A DNA stretch of 64,000 nucleotides, from positions 1 through 64,000 of the forward strand of contig JAUIDR010000005.1 of NCBI GenBank assembly GCA_030428565.1, given 5' to 3'. Within the stretch, counting starts at the first letter, position 1, and every line of letters begins with the position of its first letter. The notes beneath the pieces were generated by a model, which saw only the letters and a program-made list of their open reading frames with translations, did not search any database and was not told the DNA's origin. The stretch comes from Alphaproteobacteria bacterium (GTDB lineage: Bacteria; Pseudomonadota; Alphaproteobacteria; UBA7985; JAUIBT01). Of the stretch, positions 55,354-64,000 are shown in pieces. A program made the position numbers and the translations under genes.

Positions 55354-56588
55354 AGGCTGGCCTCCAAGCCTTCGATCAGCGCCTTGATCTCAGCGGGGCT
55401 GTTGTAGTGGACGAGCGACAAGCGGGTCACGCCCTTATCTGCGCCGATGCCCAAATGGTCCAGCAGGCGGGCGGCGTAGAAGTGGCCCGAGCCCGCGCAC
55501 AAACCTCGCGCGCCCAAGTCTGCGGCTAGCTGCCACGCGCCCTTGTTGTGCGGAGCAAAGCCAATCGTGCCGTGGCGCCCATCGGCGTCGCTTTGCCCAA
55601 CCAGCCGCAGATCATTTCGATGCGATAGGAAGTCCAACAAAGGACGGCGCAATTCGGCCTCGTGCGCGGCCCAGAGCGCATTGACCCGCGCCACCGCGCC
55701 ATCGCCGAGCGAACCGGAGCCGCCGTGGTGGCGATCCAGGGCCTCGATATAATCCAACACGCCCTGCGCGCTGGCCTCTTGCGCATGATCGGGTCCGGCC
55801 GGGGTCAGGCGTTTATTGATTAACTCAGCGTTGAAATAGTGGCCTTGGTTCGGCAGTGCTTCCAGCAGCCAACGCCGCACCGCCATCAGCCCCTGGTGAA
55901 CCGAATAGACTTTGTAGAGGCTAAACAGATAGATATCGCAGCCCAGAGCGCCAACGTCCGGGATCGCGTGCGGCGCGTGACTGACGCCATCGACGACGAC
56001 AATGGCCTTCGGCGCCGCGGCCTTAATCAGGCGTGTCCATTCGGCGACGGGGTTGACCTGGCCAACGATGTTCGAGCAGTGCGGCAGGCAGACCAAGCCC
56101 GTCTTTTCGCTCAGGCGGTCGATGAGGCCCTGGGTGTCCAACAGGCCGCTCTGCGGATCGCTTTGCCATTCGTGCAGGGGTAGGCCGCGCTTTTCGGCCA
56201 TACGACGCACGGCACCGGTGTTGGCTTCGTGGTCCTGGTTGGTGACAATGACTTCGGCGCCGTCGGGCAGATAGTCGCCAAAGGTGTGCGCCAGGATATA
56301 GGTGTTGGCAGTGGTCGAAGGCCCGAATTGCACCTCCTCGGTCTCTAAGCCCAAAGCTACGGCCCAGCGTTCGCGCGATTGATCCATCAGCGCGATGGCT
56401 TCCATGGCCGCCTTGTGGGGGTGCTTGGGTTGCACCTTGCAGTGGGTATAATAGTGGGTCAGGCGCTCGATCGTTGGCTTGCAGGCATAAGACCCACCAG
56501 CGTTTTCGAAAAAGGCTTGGTCTTGCCGGTCGGCTTGCTGGAAGGCCGGGAATTGAGCGCGAACGAAATCAAGGTCTAAGGTGGCCAT
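55350..56588 (-). CDS. Class V aminotransferase-fold PLP enzyme
   Basis: A 412-residue PLP enzyme related to cysteine desulfurases and kynureninases. FENAGGSYACKPTIERL, VTNQDHEANTGAVRRM, VDGVSHAPHAIPDVGALGCDIYLFSLYKVYSVHQG (the last part with the presumed PLP Lys) and GLCAGSGHFYA fit the fold. The Lys context YK differs from the common HK of SufS. Coupling with a CoA-transferase suggests catabolism of an amino acid or similar compound rather than Fe-S assembly. AGGA precedes ATG 56588. Confidence 0.87.
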   Translation of the reverse strand: MATLDLDFVRAQFPAFQQADRQDQAFFENAGGSYACKPTIERLTHYYTHCKVQPKHPHKAAMEAIALMDQSRERWAVALGLETEEVQFGPSTTANTYILAHTFGDYLPDGAEVIVTNQDHEANTGAVRRMAEKRGLPLHEWQSDPQSGLLDTQGLIDRLSEKTGLVCLPHCSNIVGQVNPVAEWTRLIKAAAPKAIVVVDGVSHAPHAIPDVGALGCDIYLFSLYKVYSVHQGLMAVRRWLLEALPNQGHYFNAELINKRLTPAGPDHAQEASAQGVLDYIEALDRHHGGSGSLGDGAVARVNALWAAHEAELRRPLLDFLSHRNDLRLVGQSDADGRHGTIGFAPHNKGAWQLAADLGARGLCAGSGHFYAARLLDHLGIGADKGVTRLSLVHYNSPAEIKALIEGLEASL

Positions 56589-56639
56589 AAATCCTGCAAT
56601 GAAACGGTTGTTGGGTTGTCGGTGAGGCCGTGCGAACGC

Positions 56640-57203
56640 TTAGCGTTCGGTCAGGCGCGGCATCAGTTCGACCAAGTTACAAGGCCGGTGGCGATTGTCT
56701 AGCTGCCAGACCAGGATTTCCTTCCAGGCATCCTTGCAGGCGCCCGTTGAGCCCGGCAGCGCAAACATGTAGGTGCCCTGCGCCAGGCCGCCCAGCGCGC
56801 GCGATTGCATGGTCGAGGTGCCGATGGTCTTATAGGAGAGCCAGCGGAACAGCTCGCCAAAACCCTCGATCTCTTTTTCCATGACACGGCGGAAGGCTTC
56901 GGGCGTCACATCGCGCCCTGTGACACCGGTGCCGCCGGTCGAGATGATGACATCGACATCGCTTTGGGCGCACCAGGCGCGCAGTTGTGCCTCGATCAGG
57001 TCCGGCTCATCGCGCAGAATTTGGCGGTCGGCGACCACGTGGCCCGCGCCCTCGATCATGCTGACCAGCGTGTCGCCAGAGCGGTCATCGGCCAGGCTGC
57101 GGGTGTCTGAGACGGTCAGAACGGCGATACGTACCGCCAGGAAGGGGCGCGTTTCGTCCAAGCGGTGCGGGGCATTGTCGAATGAAGAAGCTGTAGCGTT
57201 CAT
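56640..57203 (-). CDS. moaB: Molybdenum cofactor biosynthesis protein MoaB
   Basis: A 187-residue MoaB/Mog-fold protein that binds or adenylates molybdopterin. [39 protein letters not shown] and [16 protein letters not shown] are the family motifs. I start at ATG 57203 with GAGG upstream; the track start at 57332 adds unrelated sequence. The stop codon lies in a 7-bp perfect palindrome (CGAACGC-tta-GCGTTCG). It is followed by the aminotransferase gene after 51 bp. Confidence 0.92.
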   Translation of the reverse strand: MNATASSFDNAPHRLDETRPFLAVRIAVLTVSDTRSLADDRSGDTLVSMIEGAGHVVADRQILRDEPDLIEAQLRAWCAQSDVDVIISTGGTGVTGRDVTPEAFRRVMEKEIEGFGELFRWLSYKTIGTSTMQSRALGGLAQGTYMFALPGSTGACKDAWKEILVWQLDNRHRPCNLVELMPRLTER

Positions 57204-57356
57204 GAAGGGGCCTCTTGGTGCGGCGGCCAGGTTACTGATCGCCGACGTCATTAGTGTGTTGGCGGGCGATCCTTGGGAGGTTGCCCTAACTTGCGCTGCA
57301 GCGCCGGTCTGGAACCAGCCCGCACCAATCAAGGCATGGGTGCCAGATCGCGGGCG

Positions 57357-58193
57357 TCAGATTCCGGTTGGCACGCCACCAGCCACCGGTAGGTTTATAC
57401 CAGTCACGTAGTTGGCCTGCGGCCCTGCAAGATAGGCGACGGCGTTGGCAACATCCATAGGCAAGCCCGCGTCACGAAGTGCCACCTTCGCATAGCGCTT
57501 CGATTTGACGCCCTCTAGCGACATTCCTTGTTCTGCCGCCAGTCTTTTGTTCGCTGCCATATGCATATCTGTTGAGATGTAGCCGGGGCAGACCGTGTTG
57601 CAGAGTATCCCATCGGCGCCAAATTCTGCCGCCAGGGTCTTGGTGAAGCCGACCAGACCATGCTTCATTGCCGTATAGGCTCCAAAGCCTGGCTCAGCGC
57701 CCAGGCTGCCCGTGGAGCCGATGTTGATAATTCTGCCGCCGCCGTTTTTCTGCATGATGGGGATGACCGCTTGAGCCATCATCATTGGGCCCAATATGTT
57801 GACCTGAAAGCTGGCCTGCCACTGGCTGGGCGTGGTCGATAGGAAGTTGTCTGATCCGGCAAGCGATCCTGCGTTGTTGACCAGAATATCGGCCTTGCCG
57901 AAGGCGGCCAGGGTCGCCGTGATGCAATCGCTGACTTGGGATTGCTGGGTCACGTCAAGTTTCACGGCGATGGCCCGTCGGCGATGCGACTGGATTTCGC
58001 CGACCAGTTCGTCAAGGAGCGCCATCCTGGCATGATCCTTGCCGTCTATCTTTAGGGCACTGTCGATATCGGCAACCACCAAATTTGCGCCTTCTCGGGC
58101 AAGCCTGAGTGCAATGGCACGACCAATCCCCTTAGGAGCAGAGGCCCCCGTCACAATTGCGGTTTTGCCAGAAAGCAAGGTGATAAAGTCCAA
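57357..58193 (-). CDS. SDR-family oxidoreductase
   Basis: A 278-residue short-chain dehydrogenase. VTGASAPKGIGRAIALRLAREG binds NAD(P) with a slightly extended glycine loop, LVNNAGSLAG follows, and YTAMKHGLVGFTK holds the catalytic Tyr-Lys. The start is uncertain: the track uses TTG 58193 with no strong ribosome site, and no ATG is close. Codon use is less GC-rich than in neighbours, so it may be acquired. Substrate unknown. Confidence 0.82.
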   Translation of the reverse strand: MDFITLLSGKTAIVTGASAPKGIGRAIALRLAREGANLVVADIDSALKIDGKDHARMALLDELVGEIQSHRRRAIAVKLDVTQQSQVSDCITATLAAFGKADILVNNAGSLAGSDNFLSTTPSQWQASFQVNILGPMMMAQAVIPIMQKNGGGRIINIGSTGSLGAEPGFGAYTAMKHGLVGFTKTLAAEFGADGILCNTVCPGYISTDMHMAANKRLAAEQGMSLEGVKSKRYAKVALRDAGLPMDVANAVAYLAGPQANYVTGINLPVAGGVPTGI

Positions 58194-58339
58194 GTCGATA
58201 TTGCTGAGAGATTGAAGGCATAGGCCTTAAAGAGATAGCCTATTTGAGCCGTTAAGTTTTGTCCACGTAGCAGGTTTTTGACCTGGATTTTGACCTGGGG
58301 GTCTCTCGTGCCAATAGGCATGGTCACACCACGGACCAG

Positions 58340-60364
58340 CTAGGAGGCCGGAACGCCCGCGCGATCTTGGCTCACATAGCCCAGTGTGCCGCCCTCACTG
58401 AAGCGTAGGAAATCGTCGCGGCTCTGCTTGAACTTAAGGCGATAGATCAGCACCGAGCGCAGCACGCGGTCAACATATTGGCGGGTCTCGCGCGAAGGCA
58501 GGCTCTCGATGAACAAGAGCTGGTCGCCTGCTGTGCGCGCGCGCGTTTTCCACTTCTTGGCATTACCGATGCCAGCATTATAGGCCACCAGCAGATTGAC
58601 CACATCGCTGTCAACGATCTTGGTGCCAAGCAAGTAAGCCAGATAGACCTCGGCAAAGGCGATATTCAGCTCGGGCTTGGTCAGATCGCGTACCCGTCCA
58701 TAGGGCGCGATATAGCCCTTCTTGACCAGAAAATCGGCCGAGGCAGGCGTCACCTGCATCAGGCCGGTCGCCCCGATGCCGTTGGTCAGCTCGGGCCGGA
58801 AAAAGCTCTCTTTGCGCGCAATTGCGAAAACGACAGCGCGATCGATTAAAAAGCCGCCCTGCGGCTCGTAGGCCATGCGCGGGTAGAGATCGGCATAGAC
58901 CCAATTGGTCTGGTCGCGCTTGACACTGGCGTAATGGCCCAGGCGGGCGGCCAGTTCGGGCAGGCGGGCGCGGCGGGCCAGGTGGCGCAGCGCGCGGCGC
59001 AGCTCCACATCTTGTTCGCGCGCGATCATCAGCAATTCCAGCTCGGCCAGGCGGTATTCGCCGACTTGGATCAAGGCGAAGGCGCGCCGCGCCGGTCGCC
59101 AAGTTGACAAGCGTTCCAACTCGCTGTCGCTCAAGCTGTCTAGGCTAAAGCGCATGTCCGGTACATCGCCTAGTTGCAGGGCTGCAAGCTGCCCATAGAG
59201 CGTATTGGGGAAGGCCATGGCGGCTTGCATGTGCTGGCTGGCGGTCTCGACCTGGCTCTGCGCCAGGGCCGCGCGCGCCGCCCAAAAGTGACAAGCCGCA
59301 CGGTCGTCGCTCAACCAAAAAATTGACCGCCCGCAATTGCCAAAGTGTGTTTCAGCCGTATCCCACTGTCCTAGCCGCCAAGCTGACAGGCCGGCGATCC
59401 AATTCGATAGGGGCACAAAGCGGCCATAGCGCGCAGCGGACCCGGATGCCAGTTCATAGGCGCGCCGAAAGGACTCATCGGTGCCGTCGTAGTAGATTTC
59501 GGCGGCGATCTCGGCGCGTTGCTGGTCGCGCTCGGTTGGGTCCAAAATCAGCGCCGCATCCGCGCCATTGACCAGCGCCAAGGCCTGGTCGTAGTCGTCC
59601 AAAATTAGCAAATCGCGGATGCGCTGGCGAAAGAGCTGGCGATCTTCTTCACTGGAAGCCGCCTTAGATGCGTAGTGGCCGGGTCTCTCTAGCGCGGGAA
59701 TTTTAAAGCGCGCTTTGGTGCCGGTTGTGTCGGGCAGGTCGCGCTCGCCGATGGTCTCGGCCAGTTGGCGCACGGCCTCGGCCTGCGGATGGCGGGGGTA
59801 GGAGGTCAGGTAGTCGCGCAGGCTACGCCCGTCGGGCAGCGGCGCTTCGGGGTTGGTATAAAGCTCGCCCAGGACGTGCCCCATCAAGAGCGTGTCTTGG
59901 ATTACCGCGCGCGCCTCAGCCACGGCGGCAAAGTCGCCGAGCGACAGGCCCAAAAAAGCGTGGCGGTAGGCAGCGACATCATCGGCGCTGAGCGGCGTGG
60001 GCAGGCCATAAAGGCTGTCGGGTTTGCGCGGGGGCGTGGGCGGCTTGGGCAGCTCCGGCTTGAGCTGCGGCAGCGGCGTCGGTAGACCGCTGGGATTGAA
60101 AAAGACCGGCGCATCATCGCCCAGGTCTTGAGCGTGTAGCGCGCCGCCTGCCGTGATGCCGATCCCAACAACGCCGAGCCCAACAACCCCAATCCCAGCA
60201 GCCCCAATCTCAGCCAAGCCAAGGCATGCGCCCAGCCAAAGGGCGAAGCAGCGTGCCGGTGCGGATCGACACGCGCGGGCGACGAAAGCGCGCTTACCCG
60301 GCGCTCGGTGACAGGCCTTTGGGCTGGCTTGACTTGTGGGCTGGATTGGGACTGTCGCGGTCAT
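58340..60364 (-). CDS. slt: Soluble lytic murein transglycosylase
   Basis: A 674-residue periplasmic enzyme cleaving peptidoglycan to 1,6-anhydro ends. A long N-terminal export region (basic stretch, then a Gly/Val/Ile-rich hydrophobic run, likely cleaved near ALHAQ) is followed by an alpha-superhelical repeat domain. The C-terminal SLT domain has ARKESFFRPELTNGIGATGLMQVTP (catalytic Glu) and VAYNAGIGNAKKW. The hydrophobic run is built from short DNA repeats around 60165-60222. It lies 23 bp after the UDG gene on the same strand. Confidence 0.92.
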   Translation of the reverse strand: MTATVPIQPTSQASPKACHRAPGKRAFVARACRSAPARCFALWLGACLGLAEIGAAGIGVVGLGVVGIGITAGGALHAQDLGDDAPVFFNPSGLPTPLPQLKPELPKPPTPPRKPDSLYGLPTPLSADDVAAYRHAFLGLSLGDFAAVAEARAVIQDTLLMGHVLGELYTNPEAPLPDGRSLRDYLTSYPRHPQAEAVRQLAETIGERDLPDTTGTKARFKIPALERPGHYASKAASSEEDRQLFRQRIRDLLILDDYDQALALVNGADAALILDPTERDQQRAEIAAEIYYDGTDESFRRAYELASGSAARYGRFVPLSNWIAGLSAWRLGQWDTAETHFGNCGRSIFWLSDDRAACHFWAARAALAQSQVETASQHMQAAMAFPNTLYGQLAALQLGDVPDMRFSLDSLSDSELERLSTWRPARRAFALIQVGEYRLAELELLMIAREQDVELRRALRHLARRARLPELAARLGHYASVKRDQTNWVYADLYPRMAYEPQGGFLIDRAVVFAIARKESFFRPELTNGIGATGLMQVTPASADFLVKKGYIAPYGRVRDLTKPELNIAFAEVYLAYLLGTKIVDSDVVNLLVAYNAGIGNAKKWKTRARTAGDQLLFIESLPSRETRQYVDRVLRSVLIYRLKFKQSRDDFLRFSEGGTLGYVSQDRAGVPAS

Positions 60365-60387
60365 GGTTTCATTTGGGTCTTATCGGA

Positions 60388-61461
60388 TCAAGCGGACGTC
60401 TTACCAATTGGTTGCTCACCGCTCAGCGCTGATTTGAGCGTCAAGCAATCTGCCCACGCTTCCCGCTTGGCGCGGGATTGGCGCAGCAGGTAGGCCGGGT
60501 GCAGCATGGGCAAGGCCGGCAGGCGCAGCTCGTGGCTCGGATCGTAATATTCTAGCCATTTGCCGCGCTGTTTTAGAATGCCGTCTTGGCAGCCGGTCAG
60601 GGCTTTGGCAGGACTGCCGCCCAAAAATACCAGTATTTTCGGCTTTGCTAAGGCGATGTGGCGGCGAACAAATGGATCACAGAGTGCAATTTCGCCGCTG
60701 GTGGGGGTGCGATTCCCCGGCGGTCGCCAGAACAGAATGTTGGAAATGTAGAAATTTTGGCGTCGATCCAGGTCGATAAAGGACAGCATACGGTCCAATA
60801 GTTGGCCCGAAACGCCAACGAAGGGCTTGCCGTTGCGGTCTTCGTCCGCGCCGGGTGCTTCGCCTAAGAACATGACCGGACTTCCGGGCTGCCCGTCGGC
60901 AAAGACGGTGGACTTGGCCAGCTTCTTGAGTGCGCAGCCTTCGAAATCGCGCACCGCTTGTTCCAGGCTGGCCAGGTCTTGGGCTTGGCTGGCGCTCTGT
61001 TTTGCGGCCGATAGCGCGCCTTGCAATGCAGCGGTCTCTTCAGCGGATAGGCCTGCCCCGCCGCCGCTCGCCGCAAAGCGCCCCTGAGCGCGCACGATGG
61101 GCGGCGCACTGGATGACGCAATGGATGACGCAATGGATGACGCACCGGACGCGGCGTTTGCCTGCGGGGATGTTGCGTGAGAGGATTCTGGTTTGGCAAG
61201 GGGCGCGCGATCTGGTGCGCCCTGTGCTGGTGCGCCCTGTGCTGATGTGCCCTTTGCCGGTCGGGTTGGACTGCTACTCGCCGGGGCAAGGCGCTGGTCT
61301 AGTCGCTTGAACGTGGCCCAGTCTGCCGGGTGGCTGTCGAGCGGTTCGTAGAGGCCTTCATCCATCAGCCACGCCAAGGCCGCCGCGGCCGCTTGCGGCT
61401 TGCTGCCTTCGCTAAGGGCGGCTGCGATGGGTGACGGGGGCTTGTGCTGGGGTCTGTCCAT
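60388..61461 (-). CDS. Family 4-type uracil-DNA glycosylase with long variable N-terminus
   Basis: It removes uracil from DNA. The catalytic domain is in the last 200 residues: MFLGEAPGADEDRNGKPFVGVSGQLLD, ISNILFWRPPGNRTPT and MLHPAYLL. Cys in EGCALKKL and in ALCDPF match two Fe-S ligands of the family. The N-terminal 150 residues are Ala/Ser/Pro-rich and contain in-frame repeats (AQGAP from 15-bp units near 61220-61250; SSIA from 12-bp units near 61110-61145). It is divergent from ETF-QO. Confidence 0.9.
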   Translation of the reverse strand: MDRPQHKPPSPIAAALSEGSKPQAAAAALAWLMDEGLYEPLDSHPADWATFKRLDQRLAPASSSPTRPAKGTSAQGAPAQGAPDRAPLAKPESSHATSPQANAASGASSIASSIASSSAPPIVRAQGRFAASGGGAGLSAEETAALQGALSAAKQSASQAQDLASLEQAVRDFEGCALKKLAKSTVFADGQPGSPVMFLGEAPGADEDRNGKPFVGVSGQLLDRMLSFIDLDRRQNFYISNILFWRPPGNRTPTSGEIALCDPFVRRHIALAKPKILVFLGGSPAKALTGCQDGILKQRGKWLEYYDPSHELRLPALPMLHPAYLLRQSRAKREAWADCLTLKSALSGEQPIGKTSA

Positions 61462-61622
61462 GCCTGCAATCTATCGCCTGGTCGGGCAAAATTCAGGCTC
61501 TTTCCGTCGCAATACGCCTGATTCGAAGCATTTATGTGCGTTTGCGGCCTTTTCCTTGCCGACTCACCCCGCTAGAAGGGAGCCCTGTGAATAACGCGCG
61601 ATCACCAAGAAGGATTATCGCC

Positions 61623-63260
61623 ATGAGCAACGAGATACAACGCGAATCCATGGAGCTGGATGTCGTCATCGTCGGCGGTGGCCCCGCTGGCCTGTCCGCC
61701 GCCATCAAGCTCAAGCAGCTCAACCCAGAGCTGGAAGTCTGTGTACTGGAAAAGGGCTCCGAAATCGGCGCTCACGTCTTGTCCGGCTGTGTCATGCAAC
61801 CCACCGCCATGGAAGAGCTGTTCCCCGATTGGCAAGAGCGCGGCGCGCCCTTGACGGTGCCGGTCCAGTCCGAGCGTTTTTGGATGTTGGGTAAGAAGAG
61901 CGGCCTGTCCATTCCGCTTTGGGCCATGCCGCCCCAATTCCAAAACCACGGCAACTACATCGTCTCTCTGGGCAATGTCTGCCGCTGGCTGGGCGAGCAG
62001 GCCGAAGAACTGGGCGTGATGGTCTTCCCCGGTTTCGCCGCGGCTGAAATCATCTATGACGAGAATGACCGCATCTCGGGCGTTATCACCGATGATAAAG
62101 GCATCGCCAAAGACGGCAGCCATAAGCCGACCTTCGAACCCGGCATGGAACTGCGCGCCACCTATACCCTGTTTGCAGAAGGCGTGCGCGGCTCACTGTC
62201 TAAGCAGGTCATTGCCAAATACGGCCTGGATCAGAACTCTGACCCGCAGACCTACGGCATCGGTATCAAAGAACTCTGGGAGCTGGACCCCGAACAGCAT
62301 CAAGAAGGCCTCGTGATGCACACCGGCGGCTGGCCGATGGACAATCAGACCTGGGGCGGCTCGTTCATCTATCACTTGGATAACAATCAGGCCTACGTCG
62401 GCTATGTGGTGGGGCTCGATTATAAGAACCCGCATCTTTCGCCCTTCCAGGAATTCCAGCGCTTCAAGACCCACCCTAAGGTCGCGCCCATGTTCAAAGG
62501 CGCAAAGCGTATTTCCTATGGTGCGCGCGCCATCAACGAGGGCGGTTTGCAGTCCATTCCTGAACTGACCTTCCCGGGTGGGGCTTTGATCGGCTGTTCG
62601 GCGGGTTTCTTGAACGTGCCGAAGATCAAGGGCAGCCACAACGCGATGAAATCGGGCATGCTGGCCGCTGAAGCTGTGGTCGAGGCGCTGGCCAAGGGCG
62701 AAGATCGGCCCACCAGCTATCCCGAGCGCTTTGAAGCCTCGTGGATGTACGGCGAGCTGCACGCGGCGCGCAATTTCCGCCCTTGGTTCGCCAAGCTGGG
62801 TCTGTTGGGCATGGGTTTTGGCGGCGCAGAACTCAAGCTGTCTGGCGGTAAAGCGCCCTGGACCTTGCACCACCGTCACAAGGACCACGAGGCCCTAAAG
62901 CCGGCGGCTTCGATGCCCAAGATCGACTACCCCAAACCTGACGGCAAGGTCTCCTTCGATCGCAACTCGTCGGTCTTCCTGGCCGCGACGGCGCACGACG
63001 ACGATCAGCCCATTCACCTGACTTTGAAGGACGAATCGGTGCCGATTGCTCACAATTTGGCGATATACGACGCCCCGGAGCAGCGCTATTGCCCGGCGGG
63101 TGTATATGAAATCGTTGAAGACCCAGAAAATGGTCCTAGTCTTCAAATTAACGCCCAAAACTGCGTGCACTGCAAAACATGTGATATCAAAGACCCGAGC
63201 CAGAATATCGTCTGGGTCACGCCCGAAGGCGGCAGCGGTCCGAACTATCCGAATATGTAA
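61623..63260 (+). CDS. Electron transfer flavoprotein-ubiquinone oxidoreductase
   Basis: This membrane-associated enzyme passes electrons from ETF (fed by fatty-acid, amino-acid and dimethylglycine/sarcosine dehydrogenases) to ubiquinone. I start at ATG 61623 with agaagga upstream (545 aa, normal length); the track start adds 64 unrelated residues. FAD motif VIVGGGPAGLSAAI, EIGAHVLSGCV and the C-terminal 4Fe-4S site (RYCPAGVYEI, NCVHCKTCDIKDP) are all present. It could accept electrons from the DMGDH-like enzyme at 4.8 kb. Confidence 0.96.
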   Translation: MSNEIQRESMELDVVIVGGGPAGLSAAIKLKQLNPELEVCVLEKGSEIGAHVLSGCVMQPTAMEELFPDWQERGAPLTVPVQSERFWMLGKKSGLSIPLWAMPPQFQNHGNYIVSLGNVCRWLGEQAEELGVMVFPGFAAAEIIYDENDRISGVITDDKGIAKDGSHKPTFEPGMELRATYTLFAEGVRGSLSKQVIAKYGLDQNSDPQTYGIGIKELWELDPEQHQEGLVMHTGGWPMDNQTWGGSFIYHLDNNQAYVGYVVGLDYKNPHLSPFQEFQRFKTHPKVAPMFKGAKRISYGARAINEGGLQSIPELTFPGGALIGCSAGFLNVPKIKGSHNAMKSGMLAAEAVVEALAKGEDRPTSYPERFEASWMYGELHAARNFRPWFAKLGLLGMGFGGAELKLSGGKAPWTLHHRHKDHEALKPAASMPKIDYPKPDGKVSFDRNSSVFLAATAHDDDQPIHLTLKDESVPIAHNLAIYDAPEQRYCPAGVYEIVEDPENGPSLQINAQNCVHCKTCDIKDPSQNIVWVTPEGGSGPNYPNM

Positions 63261-63349
63261 GCGGCGCTTGGGATCGGCAGCGATCCGCAGAACGGGCCTC
63301 GCAAAGACTGGGGGCGCCCCGTGCGTCCCCAACAATTCTAGGAGTCCCT

Positions 63350-64000
63350 ATGCTTAAGCTATCCACCCTCTGGCACGGTCCCGCAGCAAAAGACAGGTTG
63401 CGGCAAGGCGGGGGGACTGAGCGCTTGGCGTTCTGGGGCTCTGTAGAGCTTCGGGGCCGCGCGACAAAGGCCAGCCAGGGTGTGGCTTCTGTGGCCCTGT
63501 TGGCTGCGGCGTTTGGGGGCCTGGTTTCTGGGGCGCTGGTGTCTGGGGCGCTGGTGTCTGGGGCACTGGTGTCTGGCGCACTCGTATTCGGGGCGCTGCC
63601 GGTCAGCAAGGCTTGGTCACAAACGCTAGACCCGACGCAGTACCGCCTCAATTCCGATATCGAACAGCCGCTGCCACAAGTGGCCGAGCCCATTGCAGGT
63701 AGCGCCAGCGATGTCGGCGCCTACTTGGGCGTTATGCTGGCACGCGACGCACGCGATCTGCGCAAAGCCAGCGCCTTGCTGGGGCCGCTGGTCGAACGCA
63801 ACCCTGAGCGCCTGGATTTGGTGGCGCTGTTGCACGATATGCTGGCCGCTGAAGGCCAGTACGATCAAGCCGCCCCCTTGGCGCGGCGCTTGCTCGAACA
63901 GAGCGACGGCGAGGACGAAGATGCGCGCCGAACCCTCTATTACGTTACTTTAGCCAACGGCGATTACGACCAGGCGCTAGAGCACGCGCAAGCCTGGCAG
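63350..64000 (+). CDS. Exported TPR-type protein, N-terminal part, cut by window edge
   Basis: It is not in the ORF track because it runs off the right edge. ATG 63350 has AGGAG 5 nt upstream, and the frame is open for 217 codons to the end. The N-terminus has a basic stretch, a hydrophobic core built from SGALV repeats and a likely cleavage near KAWSQ. From about residue 120 helical pairs resembling TPR repeats follow (LLGPLVERNPERLDLVALLH, AEGQYDQAAPLARRLLEQ, ANGDYDQALEHAQAW). Probably periplasmic. Function unknown. Confidence 0.78.
   Translation, partial: MLKLSTLWHGPAAKDRLRQGGGTERLAFWGSVELRGRATKASQGVASVALLAAAFGGLVSGALVSGALVSGALVSGALVFGALPVSKAWSQTLDPTQYRLNSDIEQPLPQVAEPIAGSASDVGAYLGVMLARDARDLRKASALLGPLVERNPERLDLVALLHDMLAAEGQYDQAAPLARRLLEQSDGEDEDARRTLYYVTLANGDYDQALEHAQAWQ
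63521..63595. repeat. In-frame 15-bp tandem repeat, 5 copies, coding the signal-peptide core
   Basis: Units ctggtttctggggcg, ctggtgtctggggcg, ctggtgtctggggca, ctggtgtctggcgca and ctcgtattcggggcg encode LVSGA repeats in the hydrophobic core of the exported TPR protein. Confidence 0.93.

Overview
The window looks like a chromosomal segment of a GC-rich alphaproteobacterium, probably Rhodospirillales-like. The evidence is a class I lysyl-tRNA synthetase, adjacent ppx/gppA and rlmE, a Suv3-like helicase next to an Hsp15-type S4 protein, a BirA without the repressor domain, ETF-ubiquinone oxidoreductase, a DMGDH-like flavoprotein and an MttB-family methyltransferase. TGA is a normal stop here, as shown by many ATGA/GTGA/TGATG gene overlaps. 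I cannot name a genus.

Layout. 1-7.3 kb: guaB and guaA (guaA runs off the left edge), a lipoprotein hydrolase, a histidine phosphatase and a dimethylglycine-dehydrogenase-like enzyme. 7.3-11.2 kb: a copper ATPase behind a textbook CueR-type promoter, followed by a methyltransferase. 11.3-18.3 kb: sixA-like gene, hslR plus Suv3-like helicase, htpG behind a heat-shock-type promoter, cupin. 18.3-26.2 kb: lysK, membrane protein, RidA, kdsD, an SDR with an odd N-terminus, tusA plus deacetylase, Ca/cation exchanger. 26.2-38.1 kb: folM-folB, an AT-rich gap with DnaA-like boxes, EamA transporter, ion channel plus birA, ABC ATPase, small Zn protein plus SGNH hydrolase, tRNA-Gly(TCC), panE-like plus mttB-like, GNAT plus glutathione reductase. 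38.3-43 kb: SRAP protein, then an accessory, lower-GC island with a broken CrtA-like gene, a broken NAL1-like trypsin-fold protease and an LCAT-like lipase. 43-48.3 kb: rlmE, ppx/gppA and an autotransporter cut short just before its last beta-strand. 48.8-64 kb: RND efflux pair, rhodanese, CoA-transferase/aminotransferase/moaB cluster, SDR, lytic transglycosylase, family 4 UDG, ETF-QO and the start of a TPR protein.

Three unusual themes stand out. First, the intergenic regions and the disordered or signal-peptide parts of genes are full of short, locally unique, degenerate tandem repeats (units about 11-18 bp, 27 bp in one gene, 2-7 copies). Second, a 102-nt element is present in two gap-free copies, about 86% identical by my count, each placed in sense orientation at the 3' end of a gene. 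Third, three genes within 9 kb (39.1-48.3 kb) carry an in-frame stop with clear homologous coding sequence on both sides. The most interesting candidate system is the lipase plus NAL1-like protease pair at 39.8-42.8 kb.

All family assignments come from reading motifs by eye; no database search was run.
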